Assembly: GCF_901709675.1 (NCBI RefSeq)
Contig: NC_051097.1
Location: 345,039-409,038, forward strand
Length of the DNA: 64,000 bases
Direction: 5' to 3'
From: Syngnathus acus
Lineage: Eukaryota; Chordata; Actinopteri; Syngnathiformes; Syngnathidae
Position numbers and translations under genes: made by a program. Below, piece by piece: positions 44,310 to 55,480 of the stretch (its first letter is position 1; every line of letters starts with the position of its first letter). Under the pieces are notes generated by a model, which was not told the DNA's origin, searched no databases, and worked only from the letters and a program-made list of their open reading frames with translations.

Positions 44310-44312
<3 letters not shown>
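42685..44312 (-). mobile_element. Tc1-like transposon, family B, copy 2
   Basis: Same ends as 9260-10887 (CAGTGCCTTGCGAAAGTATT), same 1628-bp length, TA at each side. The transposase lies on the - strand and is broken by a nonsense codon and a 2-bp deletion. Confidence 0.95.
42904..43921 (-). pseudogene. Tc1-like transposase, two lesions (family B copy 2)
   Basis: Compared with the intact copy at 9649-10668, the early GFGYKK codons read GF-stop-YKK (GGATTTTGA, near 43857-43863), and near 43540 the sequence reads AAAAACTCGTTT where copy 1 has AAAAAGTCTCGTTT, a 2-bp loss. From 43540 leftward the frame is open (235 codons) with SDETKFELFG, QQDNDPKHK and NPIENLWKE. It keeps LWSDE, the tryptophan that copy 1 has lost. 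Confidence 0.9.

Positions 44313-44385
<73 letters not shown>
44313..44385. repeat. (TA)n(CA)n microsatellite
   Basis: About 52 bp of TA followed by CA units, between the Tc1 and the Tc3-like element. Confidence 0.95.
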
Positions 44386-44399
44386 TGCTCAAAAAATTA

Positions 44400-45565
44400 C
44401 CGTTTTTTTCCATGTATAATGCGCAAAATGTAACTAATTTATTGTCCTAAAATCTTGGGTGCGCATGATACATGGGTACAACAATTTTTGAAGAAAATCT
44501 CCCTCGAAATAAAACTTGAAATCACCTTTCTTCTTGTTTGTTGTCAATCGCGCATCGCATTCAGCCATCCTGCCCAACACACTTAGTCAGTAAAATTCAT
44601 AATTGACGACACATCGTTTGATGCGATGGTGCAATCCTTGATGGTGTGTTATTGTCAAATATTGTTTGTTTTTTAATCTCCATCGCAGACCGGATATCAT
44701 ACGGAGGCAGTATCACTGCGCATGCGCACTATGGATCCGATGCGCAGAACGGATTTGTACTGTTTCTGGTCATTTCGCCGAAGAAGGGATAATAGTCCTC
44801 TTCTCTTCTTGACTGACAATGAATGCAATAGTTTAATACAATCAGCAAATAACAAAATGCGTATTACAGGTAATATTTTATTTCACAACACTTTGCCTTG
44901 TTCCTTTCCTCTCTGCTGTTCACTTCAAACACGCTCCATACGAACACAATGCTCTCGTATCAGACCCTTGCTCGATCACCTGCTCGTTTGCTGTCACAAT
45001 GTACCCTACACAAATCCGAAACATTTGTTGCGGCTCCGAGTCACGACGAGGGGCAAGTTTTGGTTTCCGAGGGTGTTTCTATTCCTCTTCAACTTCTCTC
45101 CCATACAGAGCCGCCTTTTTCACATGTCCGCACGTCACGTTCCTCTCTTTTCATTTTAACCTAACTGATGCCTTTCTGGGCAGTCGGAGAAATCAACGCC
45201 AACAAAAAAAATACATCCAGCCTAGTTAAGAAATCACCAGAAAGATCACCATGACAACTGTGAACACACAGAAAGATAATAAATAACTGGAACATCACTC
45301 AAATATTGGTGATCCCGTTGAGTCTCACATATTTCTTCGCTATCGAGTTTGCTAGCGCATGCGCAGTGATACTGACCGGCAGAATAACATCCGGTTGTTC
45401 CCAAAGATGATCTTTTTTCTGAAATAATTTTACGTTTACGGACTTAAGTAAGAGTCAAAATTTGGGTGCGTATTATACATGGGTACAGGCTTTTTTCCAG
45501 CATCGACATGCCATTTTTAGGGTGCGTATTATACATGGGGGCGTATTATACATGGAAAGAAACGG
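44400..45565. mobile_element. MITE with CATGTATAATGCGC ends, copy 3
   Basis: Ends CCGTTTTTTTCCATGTATAA and TTATACATGGAAAGAAACGG are inverted; TA flanks both sides (44398-44399, 45566-45567). It matches the MITEs at 4068 and 11257. It additionally contains about 300 bp (45027-45335) not seen in the others, starting TTGCGGCTCCGAGTCACGAC, an internal insertion of unknown type. Confidence 0.85.
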
Positions 45566-45701
45566 TAAAAGAACACTTTGAAAACACATCAGATTTCAAT
45601 GGTGAAATTCTTTGGGGGGGATATCTATACTGATATGGACAGTTTAATGTCTCAGGAACAAAAGGATGCCACATCTTTTGATGGAACTAAAAGTTTTCAG
45701 C

Positions 45702-46819
45702 CTACAGAGGGCTCAGTATACAGACACCCCAAAAATCTAAGTGAAAAAATGATATGGCAGGCTCGTCCTTTTTGCCTAAATTCAATTTCTGCAACTCAAA
45801 ATTCTTTTCAATATCTTGTGTGGCCCCCACGAGCTTGTATGCATGCGGCATGCTCCTAATGAGACGACGGATGGTGTCTTGTGAGATGTCCTCCCAGATC
45901 TGTCTAAGGGCATCGGTGAGCTCCTGTAAAGTCTGAGGAGCAACCTGGCGGCGTATGATGGACCGAAACATTATGTCCCAGAGGTGTTCTATCGGGTTTA
46001 GATCAGGTGATCGTGAGGACCATTCATTGTGTCATTTCCTTCATCCTCCAGATACTGTCTGCATACTCTTGCCACATGAGGCCGGGCATTGTCGTGGATC
46101 AGGAGGAACCCAGGACCTACTGCACCAGCGTAGGGTCTGACCATGGATGCAAGGATTTCATCCTAATACCTAATGGCAGTCAGACTGCCGTTCTCTAGCC
46201 TGTAGAGGTCTGTTCGTCCCTCCATGGAAATGCCTCCCCAGACCATCACTGACCCACCACCAAACCGGTCATGCTAAATGATGTTGCAGGCAGCATAGCG
46301 CTCTCCTTGGCTTCTCCAGACCTTTTCACGTCTATCACAGGTGCTCAAGGTAAACCTGCTCTCATCTGTGAAAAGCACAGGGCGCCAGTGGCGGACTTGC
46401 CAATTCTGGTGTTCTATTGCAAATGCCAATCGAGCGCCACGGTGCTGAGCAGTGAGCACAGGGCACACTACAGGACGTCGTGCCGTGAGGCCACCCTCGT
46501 GAATTCTGTTTCTGACTGTTTGGGCAGAGACATTCACACCAGTAGCCTGCTGGAGGTCATTCTGTAGGTCTCGGGCAGTGCTCAACCTGGTCCTCCTTGC
46601 ACAAAGCAGCAGATATCGGTCCTGCTGATGGGATGACGACCATCTACGGCCCTGTCCAGCTCTCCTAGAGTAACTGCCTGTCTCCTGGAATCTCCTCCAT
46701 GCTCTGGAGATTGTACTGGGAGACACATCAAACCTTCTTGCAACAGCACGCATGGATATGCCATCCTGGAGGAGTTGGACAATCTGCGCAACTTCAGGAG
46801 GGTTAAGAAATCGCCTCAT
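45702..46819 (-). pseudogene. Tc3-like transposase, broken
   Basis: The likely start is the ATG at 46819 ([20 protein letters not shown]). A helix-turn-helix ([20 protein letters not shown]) and a second one ([20 protein letters not shown]) precede the DDE domain: [13 protein letters not shown] (first D), HDNARPHVARV (second D, near 46085) and SPDLNPIEHLWD (E, near 45990). A TAG at 46274-46276 replaces a sense codon after ACNII, and at least one shift follows between 46030 and 46270. The C-terminal RRLIRSMPHAYK is present. Confidence 0.85.
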
Positions 46820-47109
46820 GCTCCCAGTCGTGATAATGACTCTAGCTAAAGCCAACACTTGTGGAAAAACAGTTAAAAAAGATCAAGAGGGAGGGACTTG
46901 AAATGGCCTCCACCTGCAAAACCAGTCCTGTTTTGGGGACCATCTCATTGTTGCCCCTCTAGTGCACCTGTTGTTAATTCCATCAACACCAAGGCAGCTG
47001 AAACTGATTAACAACCCCCTTTGCCTTATCAGAAAAATGTAATTGAATTCATGCCATACCCTGACAAAAAACTGTTCCTTTAATTTTTTTGAGCAGTATA
47101 TATATATAT

Positions 47110-47728
47110 ACACTTCATGTCTGACTTCATAAGACCAAGTCGGGTTGTTATGATGCGTCTAGTGTGTTGGTGGAGTGTTGGTGGAGTGCCCAGTGCATGT
47201 CACTTCTCACTGTCAACCCTCACCGCTGGCTAGCAGTATGCGAACGGGAGAGCCGAGTGCGTAAGTCTCTCCCTGCCAGTACATAGCCTCTCTAACAGCA
47301 AGCCCTATATAGTGCCTCCACGCGGCGACACATGGTAACTGGGTACAACACGGACCCAGGCTAAACTACAAGGGACTCGGAGGAGGTTTGGCCCCTAGAC
47401 GTGCGGCACGCAGGCCCACCGGTGTGTGGACACGCCCTGGTGCCCACGAACCAGCCCCCAACTATGGGTTAAATAGTACCACTGCCCAGTGGGCTCCTCG
47501 GGAGAGGAATGGGCTAAGGGAGTCAACCCCTACAGAAAATCAATTTCCCCTTGGGTTGGTGTCAGGAAGGGCATCCGGCTGTAAAAAGATTTGCTCCAAA
47601 AATTTTCTCAGTATAGGACTCTCAACCACAAGATGGCCATGGACCGTCCCCGGTGGAAGAAAGCCATATTGAGAATCCAGTCCAACCCAGCGGCGCCTGG
47701 AAAGCGGACTTTAAACCGATGATGATGA
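47110..47728 (+). repeat. Unclassified LINE/SINE-type remnant with (GAT)n tail
   Basis: GGTGTCAGGAAGGGCATCCG (about 47558-47577) and the end GATGATGATGATATATA suggest the 3' part of a non-LTR element common in fish. Upstream text mentions no readable motif. No ORF with a domain. Confidence 0.45.
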
Positions 47729-47746
47729 TATATATATATATACACA

Positions 47747-48554
47747 CAGTGGAGCCTCGGTTTTCGACCACAATCCATTCCAGAAGGCTGTTCGAGAAGT
47801 GAATCGTCGAATTCCGAATTATGTTTTCCCTTTACAAATAATGAAAGAAAAATGAATCCGTTCCAACCAAAGAAAAACGCCTTTTTTAAGCATTTTTTCA
47901 TTTGCGCATTTTTGTCCGATCGCGCAATTGCAGCGCACCGCCGAACGCGCAACCGTAGCGCGTCGCCGACCGCGCAACTGCACCGCGCTGTTCGCATTAT
48001 TGTGACAGACCCGTTGCTGAAATTTAGAAAATATTTTTAAAGTCCTGATGTACGTACTTTCCAAAATGTAAGTGGACTTCAGTGCGCAGGGAGCTTAATT
48101 TTGTCTGATCGCGCAACTGCAGCGCACCGCCGAACGCGCAACGTAGCGCGCCGCCGACCGCACAACTGCGCCGCGCTGGTCGCATTATTGTGACCGAGCG
48201 GTCGCTAAAATTTAGAAAATATTTTTAAACTCCTAATGTACTTTCCAAAATTTAAGTGGACCTCAGTGCGCAGGGAGCTTAATTTGGTCTGATCGCGCAA
48301 CCGCAGCGAGCCCGGCGCTCAGTGTCGCATTGCTTTAGGAGCGTCCTTGTGTTTTGGGATGGCTTTACTGCTCCCACTTGCTTCCTTTGGAGGCATGATT
48401 AGACTTGATGCAATCCTCAGAGTAACGAGAATGTAATAACGAACGGAGTCAGTTGGCATGCAGGTCCTCTCGGCTCATCTCGCGAGGTTCGACAACCGAA
48501 TTTCGTCCGACATCCGGAGCAAAAAAATCTCGAATTTTTTGTTCGAACACCGAT
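47747..48554. mobile_element. DNA transposon with GCCTCGGTTTTCGA end, right end lost
   Basis: Starts CAGTGGAGCCTCGGTTTTCG. The GC-rich interior contains three units of about 185 bp (GATCGCGCA at 47919, 48107, 48291). It matches the complete copy at 56467-57304 but stops at about 48554 within GTTCGAACACCGATTTG, where Tc1 copy C sequence begins. Confidence 0.85.
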
Positions 48555-48860
48555 TTGAACAACGCTTTGAAAATCCTTCTCAAACCATATTCAATTGAAT
48601 ACACTACAAAGACGACATATTTAATATTCAAACTGATAAATGTAATTGTTTTTTGCCAAATAATAATTAACTTAGAATTTCATGGCTGCAACACTTCCAG
48701 TAGAAGTTGGGAAAGGTGGCAAAAAATACAGAGAAAGCTGAGAAAAGCTCATCAAACACCTACGTATTTGGAACATCCCACATGTGATCAGGCTAATTGG
48801 GTACCATGATTGGGTATAAAAGGAGCCTCCCCAAACATGCTGAGTCATTCACAAGCAAGG

Positions 48861-50181
48861 ATGGGGCGAGGTTTACCACTTAGTCCACAACAGCGTGAGA
48901 AAATAGTTGAACAATTTAAGAACATTTCTCAAAGCAAATTTGCAAGGAATTTAGGGTTTTCAACATCTACGGTCCATAATATCATCAAAAGGTCAGAGAA
49001 TCTGGTGAAAGCACGTAAGCGCCACGTAACCAAGACTGAATGACCGTGACCTTCGATCCCTCACTGCCTTAAAAACTGACATGAGTGTGTAAAGGATATC
49101 ACCAAATGGGCTCAGGAAAACTTCAGAAAACCACTGTCAGTAAATACAGTTCGTCACTACATCAGTAAGTGCGGGATAAAACTCTACCATGCAAAGCAAA
49201 AGCTGTTTATGAACAACATCCAGAAACGCCGCCGGGTTCTCTGTGCTCGAGCTCATGTAAAATGGACTGATGCACAATGGAAAAGTGTTTTGTGGTCTGA
49301 TGAGTCCACTTTTCGAATAGTTTTTGGAAACACTGGATGTCGTGTCCTCCGGACCAAAGAGGAAGCGGACCATCTGGACTGTTATCAACACAAAGTTCAA
49401 AAGCTGTTGGTATGGGGGTGCATTAGTTCCCATGGCATGGGTGACTTACATTTCTGTGAAGGCAACATAAATGCTGAAAAGTACATACAGATTTTGGAGC
49501 AACATATGCTGCCATCCAAGCGACGTCTTTTTCATGGACGCCGCTGCTTATTTCAGCAAGATAATGCCAAGCCACATTCTGCACGTGTTACAACAGCGTG
49601 GCTTCGAGTATACGAGTCCAGGTTCTCCCCTGGCCCGCTTGCAGTCCAGACCTGTCTCCCATTGAAAATGTGTGGCGCATTATGAAGCGTAAAATACGAC
49701 AGGGAAGACCCTGAACTGTTGATTAACTGAAGCGGTTCATCAAGCAAGAATGGGAAAGAATTCCACATGAGAAGCTAAGAGAATTAGTCTCCTCTCTTCC
49801 AAAACGCTTATTGAGTGTTATTAAAAGGAAAGTTAAAGTTAAAAAAAAGTTAAAGTCCGAATGATCGTCACACACACATCTGGGTGTGGTGAAATTTGTC
49901 CTCTGCATTTAACCCATCCCCGTGTGATTTTGATCCATCCCCTGGGGGAGAGGGGAGCAGTGAGCAGCAGCGGTGCCGCGCTCGGGAATCATTTGGCGAT
50001 CTAACCCCCCAATTCCAACCCTTAATGCTGAGTGCCAAGGAGGGAGGCAATGGGTCCCATTTTTATAGTCTTTGGTATGACCCGGCCGGGGTTTGAACCC
50101 ACAACCTTCCAGTCTCAGGGCGGACACTCTACCACTAGCCCACTGAGATACGTGGTGAAAGGTGATGTAACGAAGTGGTAA
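48861..50181 (+). pseudogene. Tc1-like transposase, broken (family A copy 3)
   Basis: Start MGRGLPLSPQQREKIVEQFK at 48861 leads an HTH (FARNLGFSTSTVHNI). The frame ends at 49041 after small losses (RSENLVKARKRHVTKTE). A second open frame, 49209-49685, contains LWSDESTFRIVFG (first D) and FQQDNAKPHSARV (second D); the glutamate region is in another frame. The SINE insertion lies in the C-terminal coding part, after VIKRK. Confidence 0.85.
49832..50155 (-). mobile_element. tRNA-derived SINE (second family) in Tc1 copy C
   Basis: On the - strand the head reads CAGTGGGCTAGTGGTAGAGT (A box) and GGTTCAAACCC (B box), a good RNA polymerase III promoter. The end is a TTTAACTTT-rich tail at 49832-49860. 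GAAAG at both junctions may be the target duplication. It differs from the other SINE family in the window. Confidence 0.85.
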
Positions 50182-50392
50182 ACATGCCCTTTCCCAACTT
50201 CTACTGCACGTGTTGCAGCCATGAAATTCTAAGTTAATTATTATTTGAAAAATTAAATATAGTTTGTGTTTGAGCATTAAATATGTTGTCTTTGTAGTGT
50301 ATTCAATTGACTATAGGTTGAAAAGGATTTTCAAATCATTGTATTTTGTATTATTTACATTTTACACAATTTCCCAACTTCAACCGAATCCG

Positions 50393-50430
<38 letters not shown>

Positions 50431-51273
50431 CTATTTAGTTTATGAACTAATGGAAAAAACATGTACACGGTTTGGTATACGTATATATATATATATATAC
50501 GTGTATATATATACGTATATATATATACTATATGTGTGTGTTATATATATATATATATATATACATATAACACCTATATATACTATATACATATATATAC
50601 GTATATACAGTATATATGTAACGATATATAAATTAGAAATCAAATAACTATTATATAAGCAATAATATTATCAAACCATCTGTGCACTCTAAATCATTAA
50701 ATCCATCGATCAAATTCCTCGTCCTTTGTCAACAACGCCGCGCGTGAGCCCTGACGTCAGCCTCGTCGTTATTCCACCGATCTAGTATATAACTAGAATG
50801 TAGCCTTAACAAAGTACAAGGAAAGACGTGGGTTTGGTAAACGGCTCTTTATTTAACAAAACAAACTTCCAGGCGTGTGGCGGCGTGGACTTCCAGCCAC
50901 CCTTAATGCTGAGTGGCAAGGAGGGAGGCAATGGGTCCCATTTTTATAGTCTTTGGTATGACCCGGCCGGGGTTTGAACCCACAACCTTCCAGTCTCAGG
51001 GCGGACACTCTACCACTAGCCCACTGAGATACGTGGTGAAAGGTGATGTAACGAAGTGGTAAACATGCCCTTTCCCAACTTCTACTGCACGTGTTGCAGC
51101 CATGAAATTCTAAGTTAATTATTATTTGAAAAATTAAATATAGTTTGAGTTTGAGCATTAAATATGTTGTCTTTGTAGTGTATTCAATTGACTATAGGTT
51201 GAAAAGGATTTTCAAATCATTGTATTTTGTATTATTTACATTTTACACAATTTCCCAACTTCAACCGAATCCG

Positions 51274-51331
<58 letters not shown>

Positions 51332-51445
51332 CTATTTAGTTTATGAACTAATGGAAAAAACATGTACACGGTTTGGTATACGTATATATATATATATATA
51401 TATACGTATATATATATACGTATATATATATACTATATGTGTGTG

Positions 51446-51482
<37 letters not shown>

Positions 51483-51815
51483 CAACCTATATATACTATA
51501 TACATATATATACGTATATACAGTATATATACGTAACGATATATAAATTAGAAATCAAATAACTATTATATAAGCAATAATATTATCAAACCATCTGTGC
51601 ACTCTAAATCATTAAATCCATCGATCAAATTCCTCGTCCTTTGTCAACAACGCCGCGCGTGAGCCCTGACGTCAGCCTCGTCGTTATTCCACCGATCTAG
51701 TATATAACTAGAATGTAGCCTTAACAAAGTACAAGGAAAGACGTGGGTTTGGTAAACGGCTCTTTATTTAACAAAACAAACTTCCAGGCGTGTGGCGGCG
51801 TGGACTTCCAGCCAC
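50021..51815. repeat. Tandem duplication, two units of about 0.9 kb
   Basis: 50021-50900 and 50901-51815 are nearly identical from CTTAATGCTGAGTG to CGTGGACTTCCAGCCAC. They include the SINE head, the Tc1 right end, TA microsatellites and transposon interior. The 35-bp length difference is mostly TA repeat number. Only a handful of substitutions were noticed (for example GAGTGCC versus GAGTGGC). Confidence 0.92.
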
Positions 51816-52475
51816 GGAGGTGGAAGAGAGATCCATAGAATAGGACCGGGCGTGCGTAAAAGCCATGACCGAGCCCCATCCACCGTCCCCGGACAGCCAC
51901 CCGGCCGAGCGCCGGCCCTCGACTTCCATCCACGGAGGTGAAAGAGAGCTCAGTAGAGTAGGACCGGGCGTGCGTAAAAGCCATGTCCGAGCCCCATCCA
52001 CCGTCCCTGGACAGCCACCCGGCCGAGCGCCGGCCCCCGACTTCAATCCACGGAGGTGAAAGAGAGCTCCGCAGAGTAGGACCGGGCGTGGATAAAAGCC
52101 ATAATAGTTTTTCAAACCTTCTGTGTCACTCCAAATCCTTAAATCCTTCAAACTCTTCCTCCGCCGTGTCACTTAGAAACAAAGCCGCTAATGATGCCGG
52201 TAGTACGTGGGGCCCTTCGTCATCTTCGTCATCCCGTGATCAATCTTTGTCCTTTATGTAAACAACCGCCGCGCCACGCCGCGTCGCGCTGCTGACGTCA
52301 CTTGAAATTCAAATTACAGTAATCACTTGCTATATCGCGGTTCGTTTATCGCGGTTTCACTTTTTTTTTTGGTGAAAATTTTTGAAAGAAAACACATATA
52401 AGTCGCTCCTTATTATAAGTCGCCCCCCCACCCAAACTATGAAAAAAAACGCGACTTATAGTCCGAAAATTACGG
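50640..52475. mobile_element. DNA transposon remnant ending GACTTATAGTCCGAAAATTA
   Basis: The right end CGCGACTTATAGTCCGAAAA and TTACGG is followed by TA (52476-52477) and is the inverse of the left end at 18706. Interior text (CTCTAAATCATTAAATCCAT) matches 19520-19570. Part of it sits within the tandem duplication. The acidic coding remnant is seen again on the - strand at 52126-52173 (SDTAEEEFEGFKDLE). Confidence 0.6.
51816..52110. repeat. 118-bp tandem repeat, about 2.5 units
   Basis: Units starting CGGAGGTGAAAGAGAGCTC begin at 51815, 51933 and 52051, exactly 118 bp apart, with few differences. GC-rich. The reverse frame reads repeated KSHG/GFYARPVLF-type text, but no known domain. Confidence 0.9.
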
Positions 52476-52477
52476 TA

Positions 52478-53077
52478 TAATTGTCATTTCTAGTTCACTT
52501 GTTAGTGTGATTTAAACAAGAATAGAAAAATGAAATAAATAGATGTAACTCACTGATAAGTGCCATTATTTGAGCTAATTTCAGAACAGCCCCGCGGGCA
52601 CCGTGTTGGTGACCCCTTAGCGAGAAGCTAAAGAATGCATTAAATACATTGTGTTACCCAAAAATAATACAGCACTTTCGATGCAATTCATCTGATATAA
52701 CTACTCAAAATCCACCCACAAGAAGTGAAAACAGAGCGCACAGCTCCAAAATCAGCAGAAAGACTAACGCTAATTAGGGTGACCAGTCGTCCTCTTTTTC
52801 TCTGACATGTCCTACTTTTGAGCCCTAAAAAAATGTCCGGGGGAATTTCAAAAATCGTCCAGGATTTTGTTGGACTGCCTCAAACATAATACATGTGCAG
52901 TACATTGTCAATACAATTGCCACTTTCACTGAACCAGGTTTTTCTGAATGGTTCGCAAATAAGTCACGCTCTTCTCCTCAAATCTAGTCACTTTGCTACG
53001 AAGTAGGGTGTGCTGGCCAGTCTCCACCGAGTGTTTACAAGCAATACCGAAACGACAATGTACGTTCACGGAGGAGT
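52478..53077. other. Unclassified sequence before the copia element
   Basis: A possible hAT-type end, AGGGTGACCAGTCGTCCTCT, is at 52777-52796. No gene is recognised. This region takes the place of the missing 5' half of the copia 5' LTR. Confidence 0.4.
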
Positions 53078-53189
53078 TTGTACATAGTTCCAAATAAAAG
53101 CAACTAAGAAGAGCCTAAAAGAAAAGTTTATTTTGTCTCCAACGCACTATTTGTTCGAGTCACACAGTACAACGGCGCAAAGCTCAACA
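53078..53189 (+). repeat. Copia 5' LTR, truncated
   Basis: TGTACATAGTTCCAAATAAA to AAAGCTCAACA matches the last 110 bp of the 3' LTR with a few differences. The first about 105 bp seen in the 3' LTR are not found upstream. An AATAAA lies at 53093-53098. Confidence 0.85.
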
Positions 53190-53203
53190 GGTTATGGGCC
53201 CAG
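53190..53203 (+). promoter_or_regulatory. Half-tRNA (initiator Met) primer-binding site
   Basis: GGTTATGGGCCCAG immediately follows the LTR. It is complementary to the anticodon arm of initiator tRNA-Met (CTGGGCCCATAACC), the unusual internal primer known from Drosophila copia. Confidence 0.85.
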
Positions 53204-53308
53204 GAGCAACTCAGAGAAGAGTGTTTTAAGCCGAGAGAAAGTTGCGACGGACTGCGTGCTAACGGCTAACAGAGATCATCATGAAGGCTCGAGGAGCAAG
53301 CAGGCGAC

Positions 53309-54499
53309 GGAGATGAAACGAAGTACGAGCTGTGGGAGACCAAAATGCTTGGACATTGGCACTTATTAGGATTGAAGAAAACTATTCTGGAAGAACCAAA
53401 CAGCGAAGAAGAGAGAGCAGCCGACGGCAAGAAGAACGCCGATGCTTATGCTGAGTTAACACAGTTTTTGGATGACAAAAGCCTTTCATTAATTATGAGA
53501 GATGCACCGGACAATGGAAGAAAAGCTCGGAAGATCTTGTGAGAGTATTATGCCGGGAAGGGGAAGGCCCGCATTATCAACTTGTACACTACGCTGACTT
53601 CGCTACAAAAATCGAGCAGAGAGACGGTAACCGACTATATCATCAGGGCGGAGGCCACCATTACGGCGCTGCGGAACACAGGTGAGACGTTTGGAGATGG
53701 CCTGCTAATTGCTATGGTTTTGAGGGGACTGCCTGAACAATTCAAACCATTTGCAATAAACATAGCCCACCATGAAGAGACCATAATGTTTGTCGATTTC
53801 AAAACGAAGCTGCGTAGTTATGAAGCTACAGAGAACCTAACTACAGCAGAGACCAGCGACAATGTGATGCGCACTGTTTCACGAGCCGAGCGGGGACCTG
53901 CAAAGCCAAGTGCACGGGACAGGAGAAATGAAGATATCGACATAACATGTTTCAAGTGTGGCATGAAAGGTCACCGGGCGAAAGCATGTCGACGAAAGAC
54001 TTGGTGCGGCCATTGCAAGAAAGACACCCACAACGACACGACATATAGACGTAAGGAGAAGCAAGATGGTGCCAGGAAAATCGCAGATGAGAGCGGCAAC
54101 GGATCAGGATCGGAAGCAGCGGACTATGCCTTTAGGATCAAGGATGCAGACATCGGGAGAGACCAGCACCCAGCGCGCATCATCACGAAGAAAGGGATGA
54201 TGGTCGACACTGGAGCTACTTCCCATATTGTCACGGATATATCCAAGTTTAAAGGTTTTGATGACTCATTCAAGCCTGATACGCACTGTGTTGAGCTGGC
54301 AGATGGCACCTTGTGCAGAGGTGTTGCTCAGTGCAAGGGGATTGCAGAGGTGATCCTGGTGGACAACACAGGACGACCGTGCAGGGCAACACTGAGGGAT
54401 GCGTTGTTCATACCCTCCTACCTGGAAGACATCTTTTCGGTCAAATCAGCCACTGCCTATGGAGCAACAGTCATTTTCAACCAAGGACAGAGCGTATAA
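53309..54499 (+). pseudogene. Copia gag and protease
   Basis: The frame contains KYELWETKMLGHWHLLGLKK, the UBN2-type gag core (LTSLQKSSRETVTDYIIRAE, LLIAMVLRGLPEQFKPFAI), and a CCHC zinc knuckle, CFKCGMKGHRAKAC (CX2CX4HX4C). The protease active site VDTGATSHIV follows at about 54203. One nonsense codon, TGA at 53540-53542, splits gag (ARKIL-stop-EYYAGKGKA). The upstream start could not be fixed. The frame ends at 54499 before the integrase. Gag would package the RNA; the protease would cut the polyprotein. Confidence 0.88.
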
Positions 54500-55480
54500 A
54501 GAAAAAAGTCAACATCTATGGATACGGCAAGTTGTATTATCTGAAAGTGATGATGTTGACCAATGTAATACTTGTCATGACATGCCGACACGGCACGAAA
54601 TATTAAGCCACTGCAACTACGAGGATGTGCTCAAACTACAGAATGTGGTGAATGGTATGAAAATCAAGGGAGATACTGTAAAGCCAAATCAAGAGTGTAA
54701 AGTATGTATCCAGGGAAAGTTTGCACAAACCCGAAATAGAAACTCTGATACAAGAGCAGAGGCTCCTTTACAAATGGTGTATACAGACCTAGCAGGTCCA
54801 ATTGCTAATGATTCTATTGACGGTTACAAATATGTGCAATCATTCACAGATGACTATTCAAACGCAGTGTTTATATACTTTCTTAAAGCAAAACAATCAT
54901 ACTGTGCAGGCAACTTGTTAGGGTAAAAGTTCTTAGCGGATACAGCACCTTATGGAAAAGTAAAGTGTATAAGGTCAGACAATGGTACAGAATTTATGTT
55001 CAGAGAGTTTCAAACTCTCTTGAGGAAGAACTGTATCAGACATGAGACATCAGCGCCATACTAAACACAAAAACGGGACTGCTGGAAGGGGCTGGCGTAC
55101 ACTTTTTGAGATGGGCAGATGCATGCTAGTTAAACGCAATCTACCTAAATGTCTATGGAACTATGCAGTTCAAACAGCAGCCATAGTGAGAAACAGATGT
55201 TTTAACAAGCGTACAGGGAAAACCCCTTACCAGATGTTAACAGATAAAATACCAGACTTGTCCAAAATGCAAAAATTTGGGTCTGAGTGTTACACATACA
55301 AACAAAACAAGGGCAAACTCGACTCAAGGTGTGACATAGGTATTTTTGTAGGCTATGACAAAAACAGCCCTGCATACTTGGTTTACAATCTAGACACTGA
55401 GATGGTTCAGAAACACAGACTTGTCAAATTTATGTACAAAGAAAATCGGAGAAACAGACACAGACGGTTACCATAGAACC
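54500..55480 (+). pseudogene. Copia integrase
   Basis: The HHCC zinc-binding part reads RHEILSHCNYEDVLKL then CKVCIQGKF. The catalytic core shows TDLAGPIANDSIDGYKYVQS (first D) and then a frame break near 54925. The RSDNGTEFM block (second D) is at 54976-55002. From 55042 KNGTAGRGWRTLFEMGRCML contains a changed ENG(I/V).ER motif: the glutamate here is broken. The C-terminal GIFVGYDKNSPAYLVYN is the usual GKR-like tail of copia integrase. At least three lesions. Confidence 0.87.

Larger units (their letters stand above)
44384..47096 (-). mobile_element. Tc3-like transposon split by a MITE
   Basis: The left end ACTGCTCAAAAAATTA (44384-44399) is the inverse of the right end TTTAATTTTTTTGAGCAGT (47078-47096). 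A MITE is inserted at 44400-45565, at a TA just inside the left end. Net element length without the MITE is about 1.55 kb. It carries a broken transposase. Confidence 0.85.
48555..50396 (+). mobile_element. Tc1-like transposon, family A, copy 3, split by a SINE
   Basis: The outer left terminus is missing: similarity starts at AACGCTTTGAAAATCC. The right end CTTCAACCGAATCCGGTTT is complete. A tRNA-type SINE is inserted near 49832-50155. The right third, together with downstream sequence, is part of a 0.9-kb tandem duplication. Confidence 0.88.

Noticed and set aside
50264-51562. YIYIYI-rich proteins
   Set aside because: Translations of TA/ATAC microsatellites.
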